DNA of 64,000 nt from Chitinophaga sp. CF118. GTDB taxonomy: Bacteria > Bacteroidota > Bacteroidia > Chitinophagales > Chitinophagaceae. Made by a program: the position numbers and the translations under genes. The DNA lies in assembly GCF_900112615.1 (NCBI RefSeq), contig NZ_FOMK01000012.1, positions 141,108 to 205,107 on the forward strand, written 5' to 3'. This document shows, piece after piece, positions 53,782-62,411 of the stretch (within the stretch, counting starts at the first letter, position 1; the number at the start of each line of letters is the position of its first letter). The notes beneath the pieces were generated by a model. The model had not been told where the DNA came from and searched no databases. It saw only the letters and a list, made by a program, of their open reading frames with translations.

Positions 53782-55749
53782 TTATCCTTCCAGTTCCATC
53801 AGCTTCTCGAAGGCCTTCTCATATTCCTCATTGGTCTTTTTAAGATCCCTGCCTACCTGTGCGTATTCTGATTCAACCTGCTGAAAGCGTTTTTTATCTG
53901 CATATATTTCCGGGTTGTTGAGAGCGGTTTCCAGGGAAGCCTTCTTTTCATTTAACCCGGCAAGTTGTTCTTCCAGCAGTTGGAACTGTCGTTGCTGTTT
54001 CTGTAACTCTTTCTTTTTATCTTTATCGATAGGAACTCCTTTTGCCGGAGTATTAGTTACTGGCGCTGCTTTTACTTCTTTTTTTTTTGATTCGTTGTTT
54101 TCTCCATTTGCCGCCTGCTTATTAGCAGCTGCCTGTTGTTTCAACGTTTCCTGCTGGCGCTTTTTAAAGTCTTCCCATTCTGTGTAGGTACCTTTAAATT
54201 CCTTGATTTCGCCATCAACGATTTCCCATATTTTATTAGCCGTCTGGCTAACGAAATAACGGTCGTGGGATACGAGTACATAGGTACCATCGAACTTGGA
54301 CAGTGCATCAATCAGCATCTGTACAGAGTTCATATCCAGGTGGTTGGTAGGCTCATCGAGCAGCAGGAAGTTTGCCTGGCTGATGATTGTTTTAGCCAGT
54401 GCCACACGTGCTTTTTCACCTCCTGAAAGGATTCTTATCTTTTTATAAACATCATCTCCGGTAAAGAGGAAGCAACCGAGCAGGTTACGGAGTTCTACTT
54501 CTGAACGTCCGCTACCACAGTTTTTCAGTTCGTCCAGAATTTCACTGTTCAAATCCAGACTTTCCAGCTGGTGCTGTGCATAAAAGCTGGTTACAACATT
54601 ATGACCAGGTGTACGTTCACCTTCCATTTCATCGGTACCGGCAATGAGGCGGAGCAGGGTAGACTTACCCTTACCGTTGGCACCTATCAGGGCTATTTTA
54701 TCACCACGGCTTATTTCAGCACTGGCTTTATTTAAAATGGTTAAGGAGCCAAATTTCTTGGATACCTCGGTCAGGGTAGCGATAATCTTTCCAGGTGTTT
54801 TATCTGCATTAAAGCTGATTCTGATCTTGGACGGACCGCCATCTACCTGTTCAATTCTGTCTATCTTATCCAGTCTCTTCATAGCACTCTGAGCCTGAGC
54901 AGCTTTCGAAGCTTTGGCTTTAAAGCGTTCTATAAATCTTTCCTGCTGGCGGATATATTCCTGCTGGTTCTCATAGGAACGCAGTTGCATTTCACGTCGT
55001 AATTCCTTTTCTACCTCATAATCCTCATAATTACCAGCATAGTGGTGAAGCTGCTGCTGATAAAGTTCAACAATCTTATTCACCATTCTATCCAGGAAGT
55101 AGCGGTCGTGCGATACAATGATTACCGCACCGTTGTAACTCTGGAGGTATTTTTCCAGCCATTCGATAGAAGGGAGGTCAAGGTGGTTGGTAGGTTCATC
55201 GAGCATGAGTACATCCGGCTGTTGCAGGATCAGTTTGGCAAGTAGTACGCGCATACGCCATCCACCGGAAAACTGGTTATAGGGGCGTTCCAGGTCGGCG
55301 GTACTAAAACCAAGACCTTCAAGCACCTGTGCAGAGCGGTGACGCATGTTATAACCATCCATCGCCTCAAATTCATGCAGTTTATCGCTGAATTCAATCA
55401 GGAGGGCTTCACTCTGGTCATGTTCCAGCTCTTTGGTAATACGTTCTATATCTTTTTCCAGCTTTTGAGCTTCCTCGAAGGCTGTCATACCCACTTCCAG
55501 AATGGAATCATCAGATTCAAAACTGAGCAGATCCTGGTTGAAGAATCCCAGGGAAAGGTTCTTGATCTTATTCACGCTACCTTTGGAAACGGAGTATTCA
55601 CCATTGATAACGCGTAAAAGAGTAGATTTTCCGGTTCCATTCATTCCGATCAGTCCCACACGGTCACCTGGTACAATATGCCAGGAAGCATCCTCTACAA
55701 TGGCTCTGGCGCCGAACTCAAAAGTAATATCCTGAAGTGCAATCAGCAT
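53782..55749 (-). CDS. ABC-F family ATPase
   Basis: A 655-aa soluble protein with two ABC cassettes and no membrane domain. Cassette 1: GLIGMNGTGKSTLLRVI, signature FSGGWRMRV, VLMLDEPTNHLD. Cassette 2: ALIGANGKGKSTLLRL, LSGGEKARVALAK, FLLLDEPTNHLD. The interdomain linker (about 240-300) is long and charged, and a coiled-coil extension (about 590-650) recalls Uup/YheS-type members. ABC-F proteins act on the ribosome in translation rescue, gating or drug protection. A near-consensus promoter is at 55772-55799, overlapping that of the divergent lipoprotein gene. Confidence 0.92.
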   Translation of the reverse strand: MLIALQDITFEFGARAIVEDASWHIVPGDRVGLIGMNGTGKSTLLRVINGEYSVSKGSVNKIKNLSLGFFNQDLLSFESDDSILEVGMTAFEEAQKLEKDIERITKELEHDQSEALLIEFSDKLHEFEAMDGYNMRHRSAQVLEGLGFSTADLERPYNQFSGGWRMRVLLAKLILQQPDVLMLDEPTNHLDLPSIEWLEKYLQSYNGAVIIVSHDRYFLDRMVNKIVELYQQQLHHYAGNYEDYEVEKELRREMQLRSYENQQEYIRQQERFIERFKAKASKAAQAQSAMKRLDKIDRIEQVDGGPSKIRISFNADKTPGKIIATLTEVSKKFGSLTILNKASAEISRGDKIALIGANGKGKSTLLRLIAGTDEMEGERTPGHNVVTSFYAQHQLESLDLNSEILDELKNCGSGRSEVELRNLLGCFLFTGDDVYKKIRILSGGEKARVALAKTIISQANFLLLDEPTNHLDMNSVQMLIDALSKFDGTYVLVSHDRYFVSQTANKIWEIVDGEIKEFKGTYTEWEDFKKRQQETLKQQAAANKQAANGENNESKKKEVKAAPVTNTPAKGVPIDKDKKKELQKQQRQFQLLEEQLAGLNEKKASLETALNNPEIYADKKRFQQVESEYAQVGRDLKKTNEEYEKAFEKLMELEG

Positions 55750-55761
55750 TGGCTAAATTAA

Positions 55762-55799
55762 TTGAAAGGTGCAAAGGTAGTGCTTTATCTTTGCCACAA
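55762..55799. promoter_or_regulatory. overlapping divergent promoters
   Basis: Plus strand: TTG (55762-55764), 21 nt, TATCTTTG (55786-55793), for the gene at 55816. Minus strand: TTG (55797-55799), 17 nt, TACCTTTG (55772-55779), for the ABC-F gene. The elements interlock, so RNA polymerase binding should be mutually exclusive. Confidence 0.55.
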
Positions 55800-55815
55800 A
55801 AAGTGAATATATAAT

Positions 55816-56394
55816 ATGAAGGGCATTATTACCACATCCTTACTCATTTATGTGCTGATTTTGTCAGCGTGTAACCAGTCACAGAACCAGGAAAAAAGTG
55901 TTTCACAGTCAGCTCAGGGAGTATTACAGGCACCCTATGCCGTTCAGTTTTACGATTCCTTACAGGTAACCATGGACACATATTATGCTCTGACAGAAGG
56001 GTTAACAAGCGGAAATACTACTGACGCAGACAAGTGGTCGGGGATATTGAAGCAGCATATAGACAGTTTACCGTTGCAACTCCTGCAAATGGATTCCAGC
56101 AGGCTGGATCAGGTAAAGCAGCATACCGGCAGCATCAGCTCTGAACTGGCAGGATTGCAGGGAGAGAAGACAATTGATGCCAAGAGAGCTGCCTTCGAAA
56201 TGATATCAGATATGCTGTATGAACTGGTGAAAACCACCGGGTTACGCGGGAAAACAGTGTATCGGCAGTACTGTCCGATGGCCTTTAATGACCGGGGAGC
56301 CTACTGGCTTAGTAAAAGCACACAACTGCAAAATCCTTATTTCGGGAATGGTATGCTGGGCTGTGTAGAGGTAACTGATAGTCTGAAGTATTAA
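55816..56394 (+). CDS. DUF3347-containing lipoprotein
   Basis: A 192-aa lipoprotein (lipobox LILSAC near residue 19). The mature part is mostly helical (VQFYDSLQVTMDTYYALTE, DRVKQHT-type helices) and ends with the DUF3347 signature: VYRQYCPMAFNDRGAYWLS, NPYFGNGMLGCVEV. In Bacteroidota this domain is often fused to or encoded near CusB-like adaptors, and its conserved Cys/Met suggest copper or other metal contact; that is inference. The truncated adaptor and two-component genes a few kb away support a metal context. Confidence 0.75.
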   Translation: MKGIITTSLLIYVLILSACNQSQNQEKSVSQSAQGVLQAPYAVQFYDSLQVTMDTYYALTEGLTSGNTTDADKWSGILKQHIDSLPLQLLQMDSSRLDQVKQHTGSISSELAGLQGEKTIDAKRAAFEMISDMLYELVKTTGLRGKTVYRQYCPMAFNDRGAYWLSKSTQLQNPYFGNGMLGCVEVTDSLKY

Positions 56395-56761
56395 AATAAC
56401 TGCTGTAGTGTTGATGCAGTGCTGCCGGTTAACTTCGCCCTGTGTTCCCATTTAGTCTTTAACATTTTATTCAGGAACCCATAGTTTGACAGCATACACA
56501 TACTGCAGATGCATTTTGGTGGAGATTTAGTCATTATGCAGGATGTATTACCAATAATGAATGAGATTCGGCCATTATTACTTTAACCCGGAATAAGCCC
56601 AGGATAGCTTAATTTCTGAGTCAGAATAGCGCTGGGCCTCCTTCTATAAACGGTTAACCCTTATTATAGAAACAGATGTAAAATTTACTTAACTTCGCAA
56701 GCCAATTTTATAAGCAACATAAAAGCAAACAACAATAGCTGAAGAATAACAGCTCAACAGT
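56395..56761. other. 367-bp spacer with structured thrS leader region
   Basis: No gene. Two symmetric elements: GCCCAG (56597-56602) / CTGGGC (56632-56637) enclosing TTCTGAGTCAGAA (56614-56626), and TTCTATAA (56642-56649) / TTATAGAA (56664-56671) around the palindrome GGTTAACC (56652-56659). A -7-like TAACTTCG is at 56690-56697. Confidence 0.5.
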
Positions 56762-58702
56762 ATGATTAACATTACATTTCCGGATGGCGCAGTTCGTCAG
56801 TATGAAGCAGGAGTAACTGCAATGGACATTGCCAAATCCATCAGCGAAGGATTGGCACGAAAAGTATTGGCCGCAAAAGTAAACGGGCAGGTCACGGACA
56901 TGGCCCGGCCGATAACAACAGATAGTACGTTGCAACTGCTTACATGGACGGATACTGAAGGGAAATCTACCATGTGGCACTCTTCTGCCCACCTGATGGC
57001 GGAGGCACTGGAATCTCTTTATCCGGGTGTGAAATTCGGTTATGGTCCGGCTATTGAGAACGGCTTCTATTATGATATTGACCTGGGAGACCGCTCTATT
57101 TCTGACGAAGATCTCCGGAAGATCGAAGCTAAAATGGTATCCCTGGCTAAGGAGAACAGTGTGTACGAGCGTAAGGAAGTGAGTAAGGAAGATGCACTGA
57201 AATACTTTACCGAAAAAGGGGATCAGTACAAGATCGAAACAATCAACGAATTACAGGACGGTTCTATTTCCTTTTATACTCAGGGTAACTTTACCGATCT
57301 GTGCCGGGGACCTCATATTCCCAATACTGGTTTTATAAAAGCAATAAAACTGACCAATATAGCCGGTGCATACTGGCGTGGAAATGAGAAGAACAAAATG
57401 CTAACCCGCATTTACGGTATCACTTATCCTAACCAGAAAGAGCTGGACGAGTACCTGCACTTGCTGGAAGAAGCTAAGAAACGTGATCACCGTAAACTGG
57501 GTAAAGAGCTGGAACTCTTTGCTTTTTCTGAAAAAGTGGGATTAGGTTTGCCTTTATGGCTGCCCAAAGGAGCGATGCTTCGTGAACGCCTCCAGAGTTT
57601 CCTGCAGAAAGCACAGATTGACACTGGTTATCTGCCGGTTGTTACTCCACACATAGGTAACAAGAACCTCTATATTACTTCAGGGCACTACGAAAAGTAC
57701 GGGAAAGACAGTTTCCAGCCGATCCATACCCCTGAAGAAGGTGAGGAGTTCATGCTGAAACCGATGAACTGTCCGCATCATTGCGAAATTTATAAGACCA
57801 GTCCCAAAAGTTATAAAGATTTACCGGTACGCTTTGCTGAATTCGGTACAGTATATCGCTACGAGCAGCATGGAGAATTACATGGATTGACCCGTGTAAG
57901 AGGTTTTACTCAGGATGATGCGCATCTATTTTGTCGTCCGGATCAGGTAAAAGAAGAATTCCTGAAAGTGATAGATCTGGTGTTGTATGTATTTAACAGT
58001 CTCAGTTTTACTGATTTTACTGCACAGATCTCTTTACGTGATAAAGAAGACAGGTCTAAATATATTGGTACAGATGAGAACTGGAACCTGGCAGAACAGG
58101 CCATCATTGAATCTGCCGCTGAAAAAGGACTCCGTACAATAACTGAATACGGTGAAGCCGCATTTTACGGTCCCAAACTGGACTTTATGGTGAAAGACGC
58201 CCTGGGCCGTAAATGGCAGCTGGGTACTATTCAGGTGGATTATAACCTTCCTGAACGTTTCGAACTGGAGTACATTGGTGCGGATAACCAGAAACATCGT
58301 CCTGTAATGATTCACCGTGCACCATTCGGTTCACTGGAGCGGTTCATCGCAGTATTGATAGAACATTGTGGTGGTAAATTTCCACTTTGGCTCACACCTA
58401 CACAGGTTAAAATATTGCCAATCAGTGAAAAGAACCAGGAATACGCAGAAAAAATAGCACTTTTGTTAAAAAATGCAGAAATTCGCGCTGAGATTGACGA
58501 TCGCAATGAGAAAATAGGGAAAAAGATCAGAGAGACAGAACTGGCCAAAGTACCTTATATGCTGGTGTTAGGTGAAAAGGAAGCTGCTGATAGTAAGGTT
58601 GCTGTTCGCCGCCAGGCAAAAGGAGACATTGGCACTATGGACCTGGAACAGTTCATTGAACTTGTAAAAGAGGAAGTAGTGAGTAAAAGACCTTTTGAAT
58701 AA
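56762..58702 (+). CDS. thrS: threonyl-tRNA synthetase
   Basis: A 646-aa class II synthetase charging tRNA-Thr. N-terminal TGS domain (ITFPDGAVRQYEAGVTAMDI), editing domain with HSSAHLMAEALE, catalytic core with the zinc-site MKPMNCPHHCEIY, motif 2 RYEQHGELHGLTRVRGFTQD, motif 3 HRAPFGSLERF, and the anticodon-binding domain at the end (PTQVKILPI ... VRRQAKGDIGTM). Length and residues are normal. It has its own promoter-like box and is followed by infC after 197 bp. Confidence 0.97.
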   Translation: MINITFPDGAVRQYEAGVTAMDIAKSISEGLARKVLAAKVNGQVTDMARPITTDSTLQLLTWTDTEGKSTMWHSSAHLMAEALESLYPGVKFGYGPAIENGFYYDIDLGDRSISDEDLRKIEAKMVSLAKENSVYERKEVSKEDALKYFTEKGDQYKIETINELQDGSISFYTQGNFTDLCRGPHIPNTGFIKAIKLTNIAGAYWRGNEKNKMLTRIYGITYPNQKELDEYLHLLEEAKKRDHRKLGKELELFAFSEKVGLGLPLWLPKGAMLRERLQSFLQKAQIDTGYLPVVTPHIGNKNLYITSGHYEKYGKDSFQPIHTPEEGEEFMLKPMNCPHHCEIYKTSPKSYKDLPVRFAEFGTVYRYEQHGELHGLTRVRGFTQDDAHLFCRPDQVKEEFLKVIDLVLYVFNSLSFTDFTAQISLRDKEDRSKYIGTDENWNLAEQAIIESAAEKGLRTITEYGEAAFYGPKLDFMVKDALGRKWQLGTIQVDYNLPERFELEYIGADNQKHRPVMIHRAPFGSLERFIAVLIEHCGGKFPLWLTPTQVKILPISEKNQEYAEKIALLLKNAEIRAEIDDRNEKIGKKIRETELAKVPYMLVLGEKEAADSKVAVRRQAKGDIGTMDLEQFIELVKEEVVSKRPFE

Positions 58703-58756
58703 ACGGGCGATCATACAAAAGACAATAAAATATATTTTTAACTAATTGAACTTTTG

Positions 58757-58764
58757 TATTTTCG
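58757..58764 (+). promoter_or_regulatory. -7-like box upstream of infC
   Basis: TATTTTCG, one mismatch to TAnnTTTG, 135 bp before the infC start. It would allow infC transcription independent of thrS with a long leader. Confidence 0.35.
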
Positions 58765-58899
58765 GGTACGTTAATTGCTTGAAGTCCATATTAAAGTTAA
58801 AATAGTTCGTACAATATCAACCTTATTAAGTGTCAGACATTTATGAACTATTGTTAAGATTATGGACAATTATTTAATTTAGTAATTTTATTCTTTTTA

Positions 58900-59649
58900 A
58901 TGCCACAAGGACCCAGACCAAGTTTTAACAGGGGAGGAAGAAACCCCAATTTTCGCAGAGAACAGCAACAAGAACATCGTACTAACAGGATGATCCGTGT
59001 ACCTGAAGTGCGATTAGTGGGAGAGAACATTGAGGTTGGTGTATACCGTACAGAGGAAGCCCTGCATATGGCTGAGCAGCAAGGGCTAGACTTAGTAGAA
59101 ATTTCCCCAAATGCCGTACCTCCCGTATGCCGTATCATAGACTATAATAAATTCCTTTACGAGAAGAAGAAGAAGGAAAAGGATATGAAGGCAAAGGCGC
59201 ACAAAAGCGAGGTGAAAGAAATTCGCTTTACGCCAAATACCGACGACCATGACTTTGACTTTAAGGCAAAACATGCTGAGAAGTTCCTGAAGGATGGTAA
59301 TAAAGTAAAAACATATGTACAGTTTAAAGGTCGTGCTATCATGTTCAAGGAACGTGGAGAGCTGATCCTGCTGAAGTTTGCTGAAAGGCTGGCAGAAGTA
59401 GGTGTACTGGAAGGTATGCCGACCATGGAAGGTAAACGTATGATTGCCATTTTCGCTCCTAAAACAGCGAAGAAAAAGATGGATACCAAAGAAGCGAAAG
59501 AAGAGCGTCAGGAACGTCAGGAACATCGCGCAGCAGCACGTCAGGAACGTGAGGCAGCAAGAGAACCCCGCCCTGCACCAGCTGCTTCAGAAACAAGACC
59601 AGTGGTACCGGCAACACCTGCCGCACCACCGGAGAACAAACCTGAATAA
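58900..59649 (+). CDS. infC: translation initiation factor IF-3
   Basis: A 249-aa IF-3. N domain with RMIRVPEVRLVGENIEVGVY and LDLVEISPNAVPPVCRI, YEKKKKEKDMKAKAH linker, C domain with IRFTPNTDDHDFDFK and VGVLEGMPTMEGKRM. It carries a ~60-residue Arg/Glu then Pro/Ala-rich C-terminal tail, and ~30 extra N-terminal residues, making it longer than the usual ~180 aa; such extensions are common in Bacteroidota. The ATG at 58900 is chosen; an in-frame ATT at 58885 could be an alternative IF-3-type start. rpmI and rplT do not follow. Confidence 0.95.
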   Translation: MPQGPRPSFNRGGRNPNFRREQQQEHRTNRMIRVPEVRLVGENIEVGVYRTEEALHMAEQQGLDLVEISPNAVPPVCRIIDYNKFLYEKKKKEKDMKAKAHKSEVKEIRFTPNTDDHDFDFKAKHAEKFLKDGNKVKTYVQFKGRAIMFKERGELILLKFAERLAEVGVLEGMPTMEGKRMIAIFAPKTAKKKMDTKEAKEERQERQEHRAAARQEREAAREPRPAPAASETRPVVPATPAAPPENKPE

Positions 59650-59705
59650 GAGCGCAGGCAAATCTTACTTAATTTTAATTACTTGGTGCAATTATATCAA
59701 ATTAT

Positions 59706-59733
59706 AACCCGGAACATTCGTTCCGGGTTTTTT
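59706..59733 (+). terminator. intrinsic terminator of infC
   Basis: Perfect 10-bp stem AACCCGGAAC / GTTCCGGGTT with a 4-nt loop and a T run. Confidence 0.85.
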
Positions 59734-59938
59734 CATTTACCATTGCAATATCTCCGGTATTTCCTTGCATCCTGAAGCGTTTTTTATCTACAACCTACAT
59801 AAGATCTCCGTATATACCTGGCCAGCCTCATGGATTAATCAATGTGAAAGGAACAGGATATTTACAATTTTATTCCCGGGAAACCTATAATTGGTTCCGC
59901 ATTATTTTCCTTTTCTTTGTGCATCAATCTATTTTGTT

Positions 59939-60919
59939 TTGAAGAGACGAGAATTACGCGTGATACTGGTATCGCTGATTGTGAGTTTTATATTTACAGG
60001 CACCAAGTTTACAGCCTGGTTCCTTACACATTCGGTCGCTATTCTGTCTGACGCTCTGGAGTCTATAATTAACGTGGTAGCAGGAGCATTTGCCTGTTAC
60101 AGTATTTACCTTACCGGTAAGCCCAAAGATGAGAATCATCCTTATGGACATGGAAAAGTTGAGTTTTTCTCTATTGGTTTTGAAGGAGCAATGATCTTTA
60201 TTGCCGGATGTCTTATTCTCTTTAAAGCCTCACAATACTTCTTTATTCCTTCTTCACTGGAACATGTGGGTAAGGGAACATGGATAATAGCAGTCACAAC
60301 TATCGGTAACCTTGCGCTGGGGTTATACTTGTTACGTGCCGGACGGCAACTGTCATCTGTTACCATTTCAGGGAATAGCCAGCACATCATGACGGATGTA
60401 TACAGCAGTGGTGGGCTTGTAGCCGCTCTGTTACTGATCCATTTTACCCGCCTTACCTGGATTGATCCGCTCACCTCTGCCATCATGGGTACACTAATTC
60501 TGCGGAAAGGGTACCAGTTATTGCGTCGTTCTATTTCAGGATTGATGGACGAAACCGATATGCAGGTAGTGGACAGGGTAATTTCCATTCTCTCTACCCA
60601 TCGCAGTCCGGAATGGATTGATGTTCACAACATGCGTGTACAGCAATACGGGAATAACTATCACATTGATTGCCATCTTACACTACCTTATTACCTGGAA
60701 TTAAGCGAAGCCCATGAAGACCTCAAAGCGATAGAGCAACTGGTGAACACTGAATTTACTTCCGGAGAAACTGAATTCTTTATTCATATAGACCCTTGTG
60801 TACCGGTTTGTTGTCATTATTGCCAGCTCATGGAATGTCCTGTAAGAAAGCACGCATTCACAGGTATCATTCCCTGGACGAGGGAAAATGTATTACCGAA
60901 TAGAAAACACGGGGAATAA
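59939..60919 (+). CDS. cation diffusion facilitator (CDF) with Cys-rich C-terminal tail
   Basis: About 326 aa from the TTG at 59939 (LKRRELRVIL); the open frame extends to another TTG at 59891, but that part reads as leader DNA. CDF fold: six helices, HSVAILSDALESIINVVAG in helix 2 and SQHIMTDVYSSGGLV in helix 5 supply the H/D metal sites, and HPYGHGKVE follows helix 2. The cytoplasmic domain (DVHNMRVQQYGNNYHIDCHL) ends in a Cys/His cluster: DPCVPVCCHYCQLMECPVRKH. It probably exports Zn2+, Fe2+ or similar by proton antiport. The tail may add metal sensing. Confidence 0.85.
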   Translation: MKRRELRVILVSLIVSFIFTGTKFTAWFLTHSVAILSDALESIINVVAGAFACYSIYLTGKPKDENHPYGHGKVEFFSIGFEGAMIFIAGCLILFKASQYFFIPSSLEHVGKGTWIIAVTTIGNLALGLYLLRAGRQLSSVTISGNSQHIMTDVYSSGGLVAALLLIHFTRLTWIDPLTSAIMGTLILRKGYQLLRRSISGLMDETDMQVVDRVISILSTHRSPEWIDVHNMRVQQYGNNYHIDCHLTLPYYLELSEAHEDLKAIEQLVNTEFTSGETEFFIHIDPCVPVCCHYCQLMECPVRKHAFTGIIPWTRENVLPNRKHGE

Positions 60920-60926
60920 GTTTTAT

Positions 60927-62120
60927 TTATTCTTCACCTTCTTCTTCGCCGTTTCCATGCCCGAGGATAGCACTGATCGGCTTCACGGCGTGATAAATGT
61001 TGCGATTGTATTTGTTACCAAGAATAATAATGGTGGAAGTATCTTTTACAATACGGTAGAATACGGTGTTATTGCCATGCCACCAGCCATTGTGATAAAC
61101 GATTTCGCTGCTGTCCGGATATACCAGCAGTCTCCAGCCTAATCCGTAATTACGGACACCTGCTTTTTCATTACTGTAGGGAGTATATGCTTCTTTCAAT
61201 GTTTCAGGCTTAAACAGTTTATTCCCATACAGAGCCTGGTCCCATTTCAGCATATCCTTAGCTGTACTATAAATGCCCTTGTCTCCAATTACGCCATCAA
61301 AGTAGGTATCAGGTTCAGCCTGCCCATTATATCTGTGGCTGACAGTCTGATGCGGACGAGTGGCTGTAGATGGATCATATACGAAAGTATTATTCATACC
61401 CAGCGGTTCGAAGAACGTTTGTTGCATGAATGTGCCATATTTTTGTTTGCTTACTTTTTCAATAATAGCCCCCAGCAGCATGAAGTTGGTATTACAATAC
61501 TGGAAATGTGTGTTGGGCTGATGCTGTACAGGCGGCTTATGTTGTACCATCAGTTTGATTACGTCTTCATTTGTCAGGAATTTATCCTTATTCGGCCAGA
61601 TGCTATCACAGAAATAAAGGTAATTAGGCAATCCGCTACGGTGAGAAAGGAGCATCCGCAGGGTAATGCCCATATATGGAAATTCAGGGAAGTATTGTTG
61701 AATAGTATCATCCAGGCTTAGTTTCTGTCGTTCCGCAAGCCAGAGAATTCCCATGCCTGTGAATGTTTTGGAAACGGAGGCCATCTGAAATGATGAGCTA
61801 TCTGTAATGGGAGATTTAGTACGATAATTCTCCAGTCCGTGATATTGCTCAAAGATAATGACACCCTTTTTAGCCACTACTATAGCGCCGTTAAACCCGG
61901 CCCTCAGCAGTTGATCCTGATAGAGAACAGACAATTCCTGCTGCTGTGCTTTAGTGTGAGGAGCATTCAATATAGCGGCGGCTACTTCATCAGGAACCGA
62001 TTTATTAATAGTATCTTTCTGTCTTCTCTTCTTCTCATTATTCGCCGCATTGCTTTGGCATGCTGACATGGAGGATAAAGCGATCCCGGATATAGTTAGT
62101 ACAATAAGTGCTGCTTTCAT
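60927..62120 (-). CDS. class C beta-lactamase-like serine hydrolase (lipoprotein)
   Basis: A 397-aa protein of the beta-lactamase/penicillin-binding family (PF00144). Lipobox near residue 21 (SSMSACQS). Catalytic SxxK is SVSK in FQMASVSKTFTGMG, the Tyr motif is YCN in HFQYCNTNFMLLG, and the third motif is HNG in IVYHNGWWHG. This set fits esterase, D-aminopeptidase or peptidoglycan-related hydrolases more than a true beta-lactamase. It ends 7 bp from the convergent CDF gene. Confidence 0.85.
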   Translation of the reverse strand: MKAALIVLTISGIALSSMSACQSNAANNEKKRRQKDTINKSVPDEVAAAILNAPHTKAQQQELSVLYQDQLLRAGFNGAIVVAKKGVIIFEQYHGLENYRTKSPITDSSSFQMASVSKTFTGMGILWLAERQKLSLDDTIQQYFPEFPYMGITLRMLLSHRSGLPNYLYFCDSIWPNKDKFLTNEDVIKLMVQHKPPVQHQPNTHFQYCNTNFMLLGAIIEKVSKQKYGTFMQQTFFEPLGMNNTFVYDPSTATRPHQTVSHRYNGQAEPDTYFDGVIGDKGIYSTAKDMLKWDQALYGNKLFKPETLKEAYTPYSNEKAGVRNYGLGWRLLVYPDSSEIVYHNGWWHGNNTVFYRIVKDTSTIIILGNKYNRNIYHAVKPISAILGHGNGEEEGEE

Positions 62121-62159
62121 TCTGCAAGTTAGAAACGATTCGTATTAAGCGTAAAGCGC

Positions 62160-62190
62160 TAAATTTAGGACCTAATGATTTGTTACACAA
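62160..62190 (-). promoter_or_regulatory. probable promoter of the serine hydrolase gene
   Basis: Minus strand: TTG (62188-62190), 20 nt, TAAATTTA (62160-62167), one mismatch in the -7 box. The start codon is 39 bp downstream. Confidence 0.4.
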
Positions 62191-62309
62191 AAAAAACAAT
62201 AGTCTGACTTCAATTTTAAAGGGATTTTAAGTTTTAATACCTTTAAATTTCAAAAACACCACTAAACAGGGTATTTTTTTGATGAAATTAAATTTGACAG
62301 CCTTACTGT

Positions 62310-62339
62310 TTGAATATTGCGTAACATCTTTTAGGTTTG
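62310..62339 (+). promoter_or_regulatory. Bacteroidota-type promoter of serA
   Basis: TTG (62310-62312), 19 nt spacer, exact -7 match TAGGTTTG (62332-62339). The start at 62412 leaves a leader of about 65 nt. Confidence 0.55.
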
Positions 62340-62411
62340 TGACCTGTTTGCCCCGTATATCAATTATTAAGCCAATTGCAAAGTCAAGAGGAAACATATA
62401 AATTATAAGCT

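Noticed and set aside
53053..53871. 272-codon open frame on the plus strand
   Set aside because: Antisense to the response regulator and the end of the ABC-F gene, whose motifs are complete; the frame has no domain.
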